Part shown: positions 47,701 to 58,930 of the stretch, one piece after another
Layout of the letters: the number at the start of each line of letters is the position of its first letter
How positions within the stretch are numbered: the first letter of the stretch is position 1
From: Lagopus muta
Lineage: Eukaryota; Chordata; Aves; Galliformes; Phasianidae
Length of the DNA: 64,000 nt
Assembly (NCBI RefSeq): GCF_023343835.1
Contig: NC_064437.1
Location: 53,270,972 to 53,334,971, forward strand
Direction of reading: 5' to 3'
Notes under the pieces: generated by a model
Told to the model about the DNA's origin: nothing
Database searches by the model: none
Seen by the model: only the letters and a program-made list of their open reading frames with translations
Translations under genes and position numbers: made by a program

Positions 47701-50700
47701 TATCTTCTGATCATCGTACTGTAAACAATAAACGCCTTTGCTTGTCTCACTACGGCAGTGGATTCTCTGTAAACTGTGCCTCCCACACCGCCAGTTTGAC
47801 TCTATTGTCTTGAGAGACAGGAGACAAAAGAGAAGTAAAAATAAAAGACAAAACTCTCCCTTACTTTCGTTTGCTTGAGAATCTCACAGAATAACAGAGT
47901 GGCCTGGGTTGGAAGGAACCTAAAGGATCATGAATCTCCAACCCCCCTGCCACCAACCTCCCCATTTAATACTAGACCAGGCTGCCCAGGGCCCCATCCA
48001 ACCTGCCCTTGAGCACCTCCAGGGACAGGGCATCCACAACCTCTCTGGGCAGCCTGTTCCAGCACCTCACCACTCTCTCTGTGAAGAACTTCCCCCTGAC
48101 ATCCAACCTAAATCTTCCCTCCCTCAACTTAAAACCATTTCCCCTTGTCCTGCAGTTATCAACCCTTTCAAAGAGTTGATTCCCCTCCTGTTTGTAGGCT
48201 CCCTTTAGGTACTGAAAGGCTGCAATGAGGTCACCCCACAGCCTTCTTTTCTCCAGGCTGAACAAGCCCAGCTCCCTCAGCCTGTCTTTGTAGGGGAGGT
48301 GCTCCAGTCCCCTGATCATCTCTGTGGCTCCTCTGGACCCTTTCCAACAGTTCTCTGTCTTTCTTGTACTGGGGGCTCCAGACCTGGACACAGGACTCCA
48401 GATGGGGCCTCACGAGAGCAGAGTAGAGGGGGACAATCACCTCCCTGTCCCTGCTGGCCAGCCCTCTCCTGATGGAGCCCAGGGTACCATTTGCTTTCCG
48501 AGCCAGAAGACAGCAGATACTTTACATTTTTTCCTGCAGCCAGATCCGTAGAATGACACAGCAGTTTTCTAGAAGCAGCAGCATGTGATGAAACCAATGA
48601 AACAGGCAAAGGCTTGGAACACATACTGTGGCCAAACTCCCCTGCATGCTCTGGCATGGTGAGGGAGCAGTGACCCAGAAGTTGTTTTTTACAAACTTCA
48701 ACCTTTAATTCTGTGACTCTGCAACTAGACAATTGCAGAGAATGTCTCAGCTGAGCTCTAAGGGCTTGTGCAAATCTGCCCAGGCAGTGCCTGACCACCT
48801 CTTTTGCCACTATGCAACTGTCAGAACAGGGCACTTGACACTGGCTCTCCACCAAATACAAGGCAACACGGCCCAGTTGCCTCCTGTTTCCCTGGGTTTT
48901 TTAGGGACTGCACTTTCTCGCTGACTCAATTCCTGAGATCCATCTGTTATCACCTTATTAGATTCATGTGCATGGATGGGGCAAAGGACCATGGAACAGA
49001 GAAAGTCAGGATGGTAGTGCTGCTATGACATCTGATGTGCAAAGTGTGGAGACTTGTGAACAACGCAGCTTCCCCTCTGACTAACGCAGTGACGATGGCC
49101 TGGGAATTTATACATAGCCCAGATCTTCAAACTCCCAATGAACACAGACACATCGTACTTAACGAAATACTTCATCAGCATGAAACAGAATTTGAGCATG
49201 ATGAATAAATGAGAGAGGTTGTTAAAAAAAGGAAAACAAAACAAAAAAGCCCATCACACCTGGCAGTCACTCCTTACCTCTATATCCTGTATAATTTTGG
49301 GGTAAAGTGCTCTGTAGAAGGAGTTGGGTGGAGCAGTCCCATCAGGGGGTTTATTTTTAAATAGGTATTGACCCCTGGAAGACAGAGAACACAGATCACA
49401 TTTTAGCACTGGGGAGGAAGATCTCTCTGGTATTTTAGAAATGGGTACCCATTGCTGAAAAGCACACAAAGATTCACAGTCTAATTTCATTTACTCAGTA
49501 ACACAGGGTGGTTCCTTGTTTGTTTGTCCTGTGACATGTTGAAGTTGCATCTAGTCACTGAAAAATTAATGACAAAGCAGTTTTTCCTCACTAGGGGAAG
49601 GAAAATGTGCTATTTTGGACGCGAGCCCCTTCAACTCAATAAGAGGTTAGAATGGCTCATGCCCACTGCATACATATTCATATCAGAGGTCACCTTTAAA
49701 ATAAAGCATACAAAAAAATATGAGAAGCTGAAGAACTCTCAAGCTCTCTGTGCATTCAGGACTAGCTTTGATCTACATTAACAGGAACAGCATCAGTTCT
49801 GGAACACGGACATTTTACTGCTACTACTTCATTTTGGTAAGCAACGCTTCATCGGTGGTGCCTTCCTCATTTCAACACTGATTTGGAATACTCATATCCC
49901 AAGCTAGATTTTTGCTACAAAAAAATCCATAAACGGCAATCACTACCTGCTGTGTAAAAAACTTAAATTCCTCATCCTGAAGTTAAGAAGCCACCAAACA
50001 CGGTGTGGAAGCTAGTAAACCCCACCATGGGCGTACTAACTGCTGCTCTGCCTGGCAACATGCCTCACAAAATGGAGAGAGGCACAAATGCCTCCGAGTG
50101 TAATCCTGGCATTGCAGGCACGGAGTTTATACTGGGCCAGCTCTCCACTTCCCCCTCCCTCGCTCCATTATGGCATAATTAATTGCTCAATACTTCATTG
50201 TGCATTCTTTTCTTGTCCTTTCCATATAACATGTCTTGAAAGTCATTTGAGAGGCTGCACTAACTGGCTGACATACGTTGGGCAAAATCCAGACTAAATC
50301 ATTACAATTTTAAGGTATAAGCGGGGAGGTAAACTATAGGATTGAACAAACAAAACAAATGCTCAAGAAAAGATCTTTTGACAATTAGGGAAACTACTTT
50401 ACATTCAAATTAAGAGAAAGCTGCTTTCTACTTAGGACAAAGGAATCATCTGAGTTTTCCAACAGTAACCAGCAGTCTGGGGACAAATCTCTGTGAAGAA
50501 GGGACATATGGCTGCGTGCAAACCAACAATTAGGTGGATCCTTACATGATCCAGTTTGGAAGTGCAAGAAAATTACTACTACTGGCTTGGGGAGGGTGGA
50601 AATGGAGATGTGCAGAACAGCTACAGCACGCTACAGAAGACTTAGGGTAGGTCTAGAACAATCTGTATACAAGCCTATGTGCCTGAAAACCTGTCTGTTG

Positions 50701-53700
50701 TTTGCACCTTTACTACATGAACTATTAGAAGGCCCTGCTAGCCATACACAATGTCTTGCTACTTGTAAAGTCAGTTGCATATAGATCAGCTGAGGGACTG
50801 TTTGGAATTTCCCTGGTATTCCAGTGATTGGGATAAAAGCAACTATTGTTTGCAGTTTCTGATGACTGGCCAACTCAATCAAGTATTCAGATGGAAACAA
50901 CAGTACCCAATCTTGGGCTTCTGTTTTGTTTTTCTCTAAATCTGGTAACGCTTGCTGCTCCCTGACAGAATAACATTGAGTGACTGTCCTTTGAGATAGA
51001 AAGCAGGATTTTTGATAGGAAGAAGGCAAACCCAAGGAAATGGTGGACTGTCCAAACGAACTTCACAGACTGCTCATCATAGAGCACACGATTAGATGAG
51101 TTCCTAGAAGTTGAAAAGCTGACCAGCAACAGCCACACTGATCAATCCAGAATAAATCATGTCACACGGACCTAATTTCTTCTCAGAGGTCAGTTTCATA
51201 ACTTAGCTAGAAAGTATAGTGGTGGAAGTGCTCAAGGGTGAACACACAAATGGCCAGCAAGCACAGCTTACCAGCCGTGCGCTGTCAAAAAGAAAGGCAA
51301 CTGGGATCTTGCATGAAGTCTCTCCTAGATGTGTCATATTAGACATTTTCATTAATGACAAAGAATGGAATAGGGAGCATATTTACTTTGTGGCTAATGA
51401 TGCTAAAGCTGAGAGAAGATACAAGCACTTCGGAAGACAAGATTAAACTCATAATGCATCTGACAAAATGGAGAAATACTAACCAGTATACAGAATTTAA
51501 TTCAATAAGGATGAGTGCCAAGTTCTCTACTTATAAGCATTCAAGATGAGGAACAACAGGTAAGGAGAACTTCCACAGAAAGGGTAATTAAAAGTTATAT
51601 ATAAAATAAAACCACTGTTAAAAAAAAAAAAAAGCTCGTGTTCTTCTGGAAAGCCTAAAATGGAGCATCCACCATAAAGCAGAGAAAATAATCCTCATTA
51701 AACTCTGGTGATGCCTCAGCAGAAGGAAGATGATCAGCTGAAGTCACCATCCTCCAAGAATGGAGAAGAGTAAGAAGAGTAACTGGAGTGAGGCTACTCA
51801 AAGCAAACTGAGAACGACAAGAGGGCAAGAAGACACAGGGTGAGCATTCATTAGCACATCCCATGTGTAGGAAATACGATCATCTCCCAGCTATGCAAAA
51901 GATTGCTACAAAAAGCAGAAAGGGAAACTGTTCTCTGTGTCTGTGTAGGCTAAATGTAACATCCTGAGCTGTAGATAGCAGGATGATGTTCACCAGAACT
52001 GGCTGCCCACAGAAGCTGTGCATGCCCCATCCCTGGAGGCATTCAGGGCCGGTTGGATGGGACTCTGGGCAGCACGGTTAGCAAAACAGTGATACTGCTT
52101 GCCCAGGCAAAGCACAGAGAATCTCCATCATTAAAGGCTTTTAAGAACCATTAGACAAACATCTGGGATGACACAGAAAAACAGAGGATGAAAAAGTTAC
52201 CAGTACCACGTCTGTGTTCATTTTATACTCTTTACAAGCACTGTACAACTGGAAGCAGATCAACACAGTATTTATTTTTAAAGGACATTTCATAATTGTG
52301 AATTACTTGCCTTTACTTTCTGAGACAAGCAGTACAACAAAATTAACCGTGAAACAGAAGTCTTTGTTTGCAATTCTGTATCTTTTTCTTTTTAATAGCA
52401 ACCAAAATGCCTGAGCTGTCACTTTTATCTTGTTTATGAAATATTCATACCCAGCTTCCTTTCTGCCAACATCCTAGGGACACCCTTGGAAAAGAAAATT
52501 ATGTATTAAAGGACGTAGCCCCTGAGAGGGAAAGTTCTAATGAAATGTTAACAGAGCAGCTTCAAACTTGAGTGAGACCCACACTGTAGTAAGGCTATTC
52601 CAGCTGATTATTAACTAATCTATCTGCATTTCTAAAGTCCCCTATTCTCTGTGGTACCTACCCTCAGCTTCCAGTTTGAAAATTAAACAGATATCTAATA
52701 GTGAAAATCTGCTGAGGAAAACAAACAGACCCATCAGGAAACAACTAATACATAGCACATGCTGCCCCATTGCCACCCCCAAAAAAGCTCTTCTGCTCCG
52801 AACTGCTGACTAGTTTAGTGTTCCCCTGGGGCGTACACAGCTTCTTAATTTGAACCGAATGACAGCTGGGCGTAAAAATCTCACTCTGTATATCCCACTT
52901 GTCACAGTGGGATAAGAGCATGATCAGATGAGGAAAGTGAGGAAAAAGCCCCCTCGCTGTCTGCACAGCCAAACGATGCCCTAAGCCCCCAACCCCTGAA
53001 TCTGCCCTCTTGCATTTGTCAGGTTTGGAACCAGTGTGCTATTTCAGGATGCTACGTATTCTTCTTCAAACACTGTTTGAAACACAGAGCACCCCCTATC
53101 CTAAATGGGGGCAAAAGAGGTAAAGATACAGCTCCCTCACCATCCTCTCCTCTCTGACAACCCCCTCCACAGTGAGTCTGTCCTGACCATCCTCTCGATC
53201 AGCTTCTTCCACAGCATGCCGTCCGACGTCACGCGGTACCACTCCTTGCACACCAGCTCAGCGGCACACAGCGATTTGGCATCCAGGTAGGACAGGATGT
53301 TCTCAGCAATGTGATCCAATCCCCGAGCTGCAGGGGGAGGAAGGAAAAAAACAACAGGCATTATTTGCTGGGGAGAAGGGCAGTTTAAAACAACTTCCCT
53401 TACGAGTACAAATACACCCCCTCTCTCCTATTCCTTTCCATCCACTCTTCTGCATGCAGAGCTGGACCAAATGCGCAGAAGAGCATCTGCAGCTAAGTTC
53501 AGGAGTGAGCAGTGTTCTCCAACTTCCTTTGGATATAACACAACAAGTCATTAAAAATAATAAAGAATCCAAGAAGTCATTCCAATCTATTTCGATGGGT
53601 TTTAGCACTAGGGGGATATTCTATGGATGGCATTTCCAACTCAGCGACGCAGCCCCCAAAATCTCTCTATATTAGGACCATTTCTCATCTCACTGCTACA

Positions 53701-56700
53701 GCTGTTCTCATGTTCCAGCGGCTCAAAAGCTGTTTTTGCTAAAGCAGTAGCTTTTAAACGTAATGAAGAAAAAAATATATATTCCCAATGTGTGCCCTGA
53801 AGGGTAGTGGTACCTTTAGACATGGGGGAGGGAAAGATATGCAGATGCACGGGGAAGTGGAACGGAAAGAAGAGGCTGTCTGAGGAGAAAGTGAAGCAGG
53901 TTCACCAGCTTCATTTATTAAAGCGAGTGGAGGAAAAATATGCACCATAATTGTATAATGTGCAAATATTTTCCAGTGTGAATACCATGACTGGCCTTCT
54001 TTCAACATGGTTGGAGTAAAAGGCAAAGCAGTTGAGCTAAAAAGGCAGCAATGCTTGCAAGGCTTTGGCTCTACAGCCTGGGTAGTACCTACCAGCTCAG
54101 TGTAATATCTCCACACAACACCATGCTCTGTCTCTTAAACAGACAGATGGGTCTAGCAAAAATGTGCCCCTTCCCACTCAGATCTGATCACCTACCAGAC
54201 ATCAGAAAGATAAGATGCCTTTTAAATGAGGTGTTGCATAAGCACAGCTTCTCTTGGAGGCTGCTTAATTCATAAGTGAGACACAGTGTCAAGGGATCCT
54301 CCCTCGTCACAGGTCCAATTGCTGAGGCTTTGTGAAAGTTGTGGTTGAGACCCTAGAAACCCTCTAGTTCACATGTAGGACATGGTTATATGTGTCCTTT
54401 CTTGCTTTTGAAACAACAGCCTCAAAGAGCAGGCCCTGCCTGTCAGTGACAAAGAAAAAACAGTGAATGCATTTGTAAAGTCACATGCCCATACATCAGC
54501 AAACCCAAACTGGGAGCAATCAGCTGATTCCTTTGGAGCTCGTAAGAAACAAAAGGCCCAATCTCTACTTGGTTTTGTTAACTGAAACATCTCAAAATTA
54601 TCTACTGACACATGAAAATGAGAAAACTCAGCATGTCTTCTCTCGATCCTATCAAACATCTGAGATTTATAATGCACATTGGGTGAGACATTCTGCCCAG
54701 CATTTTATGTTCCCATTCATTCAGAAGAAAAAGCACGGGAATGATCCCAGACACAACCAGAATGCAGCAAGAGGGCTGACATTTCTTATCTTTATAGATG
54801 CAAAATTAGATGTCAACCTGCAAAACCGAAGCATCAGCAACCTTTATTATGTATTTAATCTGAAAAGATAAACACAGCCATTACGTGAAACTCTCAAAGA
54901 AAAGTGTTTGTAAATCCAGGTTTATACTACAGCAATTCATAGACCTATGTCTATGTATGAATGTCTGTGTATTTTGGTGAACCTGAACCAATTCTGAAGG
55001 ACAGAAGCAGACAACTGAAGGTGTTTCCTTGCTTCCCCACTCTGCAGTCCTGAGCTCTTTCCACTGAGTAGAAATGCCACATTTTGCCATTCTTTCTGAC
55101 AATCTTTTCCATTCCACTTAACATGTGGGAAGGGAAGGCCAAAACCTCACTATTCCTTGTCTTCACAGAATCAAAGCTATTTTGGGGTGGCAGCAAACTC
55201 AATGGTATTATTATGTGAGATACATATCTACTGGAGCATTGCTTCCTTTAAAAAAATTCTTCATGCACAAAAGCTTTTGCTAAACTAATGTAAAACACGA
55301 TTAGCCCTTTGGTCCTCCACATCAAGTATTAAAAGAATGTTTCAGTTATCTCACACGCCAAACCCTTATGAAAATGACTGCTCATAAAAAATGTTAAACA
55401 GCTTGGAAATGCTAAGCAAGAACCTTGTTTGGGTTTTTTTGCTTGTTTTTTAAAGAAATGGAACAAAGTTTGTTAAGTACACAGTTAAGCTGCGTTTTCC
55501 CAACCTTCATTCCGTCCAAAGCGCTGGGAAAATAACCTCAGTCAATTGTTCTCTATATTAGCCAAGCCTGCTCATGACCTAAAACCATCTCTGGTCATTC
55601 TGTGGCACAGTGCAAGGAGGACAGAGATAAGATGCCTGAAGATTTTGGAGAATCTTTATTGTTTTATTTACTTGAGGGGGAGAGTAGGAAAGAGAAGGAA
55701 GGCATAAAAATGAAACCAGAATACTGAGCACTTGAGAATTCCAGAAAGCTACAAAATACTTAAATAGGTTAGGGTTGGTTTGGTTTTTTAAATTGACTTA
55801 ATTCAACATTTCAGGTTCAGCACTCTTTCCTCAGCAGTTCCCTCTTCCTATCACCCTTACCAGAAAGCTGCCTGCACTGAGGACATTCTGCACCTCCCAG
55901 GCTGCAGAGCCTGAGCCAGCCTGATTCCCTGCCATTCATTTTCTCCCGTAGAGCCATATTCACCAGGACATTTGCACTTTGCCAATATGCAAATTGATGC
56001 ACATATATTATTTAAGCACACAGTTCCCACAACTGTTCACATTCTCAGACATTAGCTGCCTAATATCCTGTCTGTTCTGTACTTGGAGGCAGTAAAATTC
56101 AAAGCTAGAGCTGCTTCCTAGATAACTCTGAAAAGACCACTAACAAATATGGCACGGCAGGCAGATTTTGGATGCCTGTGAAAATATTTCTAATGTTTGC
56201 CCAAAACGATCAGAAAAAGGCTTGCAGGATGAAATTAAACAACAGAAAATATGCGGTATTTCCTTGCTCTGATGGAGCTTTGTGGAGGAAGACCCGGAAA
56301 AATTGTGTAGCTAACTGTATATATGCTTTTACTTTAGAAGTGGGGAAACCAGTGTGCTTTCCAAGTATTCTGTCTTTCTGAAACAGAACAGCCTCACAAG
56401 TTAATGCTGCTCTAAGTACACAAGATTACTGCCACTGGACTACTAAAAACTAACATAAAGAAGGTACTTAGCATAACTAAGATTTTTTTTTAATGCTACA
56501 ACAACCATTTGATTACTGGACACAATGAGCTTAAAAATCCAGAGACTGCATACTTAACTTCATAGCAAAACTCTCACACTGCCTCTATGCTTTGCACAAT
56601 TCAGTTAAATCCTATTTTTTTCCACCTTTTTTCCAACCCGACATTTTCAATTTCAGGTTAAGAAATCCCCTCCAAAGAATGATCGAATGACTGGATGGAA

Positions 56701-57837
56701 CAAACTGTCCAAGTTGATCATTTCTCCAAAGGGATCCACAGAACAAGTATTTTTGCAAGAAATTCCTCTTTTCAGCTGGTTATTTAGATGGAACAGCTGT
56801 AGGACTTGCTCAGGTTCACCTGAAACAAAGGGATTGCTAACCTACTGACTATTTATTGAGGTATGATCTAACAGTCTGGAAAAATTCGACAGACAGGAAT
56901 TCCCATCTGGCTCTGAAATTCTATGGCTTATTGTTCGCATGTCTTATCTCCTTTTGCCTCACTTTCTCACCTGTAAGATGGGGTCAAGACACTATTTTAC
57001 GTGTGCGTTCTCTGAAATACACCCAATGCCACGTGTGAGAACATCTGGGACAACATCTTGAAAGGAAAGTCCAACAGAGGTGTAAAAAACACACTGAACA
57101 TTTTCCATTCTTTTTTCTCATGTCCTCCATTCACTATGGGCAATAAACAGATAATCAAAATGATGGCCTCAGGAAGGCATTTTACTAGCACCAAAATAGT
57201 CTACATAAGAAAAGAGAAAAACCTTGGCTGAGCAGTGGAAAACAGGAGTAGTTTTAATTTTTTAAAAAACATTATTAATGAATCAGACATTGCAGACATT
57301 CTAAGCACAACTACCTGTCTTCTGGCTTGTGACAACTCCCCTTAAGATACAGATAAGAGCTATCATTCACTCCTGGCCAAACTATGCTGATGTTAGATCA
57401 TCCCTTCAGTGATGGTAGGAACACAGAACAAAACATTCCTGTATTTTGTATTCCTATAGAGCTTTTCATTCAAAAGCTACAATTTTGCTAGATGGCCCTA
57501 GAAGAGACTTCTTCAGCAGGGCAGGCCAGAGGCACAAGAAGCCAAGGAGAATAGTTTTCTGGAAGACAAGAGGAAGGAGCACACTTCCTCTGCCTGCAGA
57601 AGTACCTGGCAGTGCAGTGATGAAGTCCCTCTGTAACATGGGCTTGAGGTAAGAGTTTATATGTCCATGCTGGTAGTGACACATCTGGGAGATGAGGTGC
57701 TCCACAAACTCCACCTGGTCAGACTCAGACCACTGCTCGAAGTACTTGACGCAGAGCTCCTTCTCCTTCTCATAGCTTGCTGACAGTTTTCTCTGCTTGG
57801 GCACAATCATACTGGAAGTGCCATTGGCAAGTTTTGT
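35746..57837 (-). CDS. BTRC: Beta-TrCP1 F-box/WD40 protein, ten 3' coding exons (partial)
   Basis: Substrate receptor of the SCF E3 ubiquitin ligase; it binds DSGxxS phosphodegrons of beta-catenin, IkB and others. Minus-strand coding exons: 57837-57606, 53327-53141, 49374-49278, 47808-47671, 47194-47076, 44725-44476, 43795-43677, 39719-39609, 39003-38925 and 35907-35746. These 1494 bases give 497 codons plus TAA, equal to human residues 109-605 with no indel. Order: dimerisation segment ([20 protein letters not shown]), F-box ([20 protein letters not shown]), then seven WD40 blades. Known phosphodegron-contacting residues are all present: Y307 and R321 in the fourth exon listed, R510 and Y524 in the eighth, R557 in the last (Y271, R285, R474, Y488, R521 in the shorter isoform). 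The C-terminus RTYTYISR matches human. Differences are few (NAGEM for NTGEM, AEST for AEPP). The N-terminal exons lie beyond 64000. Confidence 0.98.
35908..38924 (-). other. BTRC last intron
   Basis: A 3.0 kb intron between the blade exon ending LRTLV and the final exon starting EHSGR. No repeat or additional exon recognised. The 39004-39608 intron is likewise empty. Confidence 0.7.
39720..43676 (-). other. BTRC intron with CR1 fragment
   Basis: A 4.0 kb intron between WD40 exons. Apart from the CR1 fragment at 40879-40985 and an (AT)n-like stretch near 41911-41921, nothing is recognised. Confidence 0.7.
40879..40985 (-). mobile_element. CR1 LINE 3' end
   Basis: ATCATAGAATCATAAAGGTTGG at the left edge (partly quoted) followed by GATCACTGAGTCCAACCATC and CACTAAACCACGTTCC is the reverse complement of a typical CR1 terminus. 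It is same-sense with the host BTRC gene and 5' truncated to about 105 bases. Confidence 0.93.
44726..47075 (-). other. BTRC intron, nothing recognised
   Basis: A 2.35 kb AT-rich intron between the exons starting VWDVNAGEM and [10 protein letters not shown]. No repeat family or RNA gene was seen. Confidence 0.65.
47883..48505 (-). mobile_element. CR1 LINE 3' fragment with remnant of ORF2
   Basis: About 620 bases of CR1 in reverse orientation. It contains the conserved tail (CAACCTCTCTGGGCAGCCTG, AGCACCTCACCACTCTCTCTG) and an open 139-codon remnant (48391-47972) of the reverse transcriptase C-terminus, with motifs such as [20 protein letters not shown] and [20 protein letters not shown]. It sits in a BTRC intron. 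5' truncated, so not autonomous. The good preservation indicates a relatively young copy. Confidence 0.95.
51140..52175 (+). mobile_element. Ancient CR1/L3-type LINE, fragmented
   Basis: Plus-strand remnants of a LINE of the CR1/L3 clade. ATCATGTCACACGGACCTAA (51159 onward) is followed by a decayed reverse transcriptase segment: ATTTTCATTAATGAC near 51344 corresponds to the FINDL motif, and the following GCTAATGATGC to the FADDT catalytic motif. The 3' part GAATCTCCATCATTAAAGGC and TTTTAAGAACCATTAGACAA lies at 52118-52160. Many substitutions and indels, so old. A second CR1-type segment interrupts it at 51998-52078. Confidence 0.75.
51998..52078 (+). mobile_element. CR1 segment nested in the older LINE
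   Basis: CTGGCTGCCCACAGAAGCTG, GCCCCATCCCTGGAGGC and GGTTGGATGGGACTCTGGGC match the galliform CR1 consensus near the 3' end much better than the flanking remnant. The equivalent region of the old element recurs just after it (52118 onward), which points to nesting or duplication. Confidence 0.65.
53328..57605 (-). other. BTRC intron, nothing recognised
   Basis: A 4.3 kb AT-rich intron between the dimerisation-domain exon and the F-box exon. No repeat family, exon or RNA gene identified. Confidence 0.65.
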
Positions 57838-58779
57838 CTGTGAAAGGAAAGAAAAACACAAATCATACAAGATCGGGTGCTCTGATAAATGAAGTTGGCC
57901 AGGACTGTGCATCCCATTTGCAGCTGAGAGCAGGGCTGTAACTCCAGCAGAACAAGGCCCTGGTCCACGCCTGAGCTGCACACAAAGGACTGCTTGGAAG
58001 GGAAACCATGAATGCCAATTTAATACAAACACTGTTTTATTTACGTCTTGCAGACAGCAAAATGCATTTGGATTCCTAATCTACAGTTACCAGTTATTTC
58101 AATACACCAACAGAAAACTGCATTTATATTTCACTTTTCTAAGAATGGACTGCTACTACAACTCATAGGAAATGCCTAGAACAAATGAGGGGGAAAAAAA
58201 AAAGAGCACTTCTTCCAAGTATAAAGTCATACTGTAAGGGTTAAACCAACTAAAGCACACCCTGATATCTGCTACATGCTTCCTTCACAGAATAAAAGAG
58301 CTTATCTTTTCCAAGCACTGCTAATATCTTGTCAGAAAGGCTCAGCTCAAAGAAGAGTTTCAGGGACAATACAAAACACTGACATTTCAATTTACTTCTT
58401 GATGGCAAGATGTAATTTCTGCTTCCTAAACGATTTTACTGGAAGAAAAGTGCACATTTTGCATTGTAAGGATATCCTTTGTCCAGAAAACATTAACATT
58501 ATTTTTTTTCCTACACTGCTCAGTTTGCATTAAATGCTAAATTGAGACTTTTGTATCTTTTTAGGATTCATTATCCCCACACACTCACTTCTGTACATCC
58601 CCAGTCTAGGAATACACACCACAGGCACACGTTTAACCAAAGCAAGGATAATTTTCATTTTGCTTTTGTAGATTATTCCCACTGAAAACATATGATTTTC
58701 CCTTTTTCACCTCAGTGGTGTAACACCAAGCAGCTCTGTAAGAAAAGTCAGCAATACTCCACCGCTTGCATTTACAAAA

Positions 58780-58930
58780 TGTAATTTGAGGTTATCAAAT
58801 TATTAATTATCAAATCATTAGAAACGAATTACAGACAGTGAAATATATAAACCATTGATTCAGGGGCGCCGTATTTCTGCTGTATGATAAAATTCCAGGC
58901 ACCAACCTCACCATGAGACTTCATTCCTTT
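58780..58930. promoter_or_regulatory. Candidate enhancer in BTRC intron, block G
   Basis: GAGGTTATCAAATTATTAAT, TATCAAATCATTAG and CGAATTACAGACAG are followed by an unusual CpG-bearing GGGGCGCCG in otherwise AT-rich intron. Repeated ATCAAAT/ATTA cores suggest homeodomain or TCF-type binding. Inferred. Confidence 0.4.

Larger units (their letters stand above)
49375..53140 (-). other. BTRC intron with old CR1
   Basis: A 3.8 kb intron between the F-box exon and the exon starting [12 protein letters not shown]. It contains the old CR1 at 51140-52175 and a 14-A run at 51620-51633. The rest is unremarkable AT-rich DNA. Confidence 0.7.

Noticed and set aside
47972..48391. 139-codon minus-strand frame resembling a protein gene
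   Set aside because: It is the decayed reverse-transcriptase tail of the CR1 element at 47883-48505, not a host gene.
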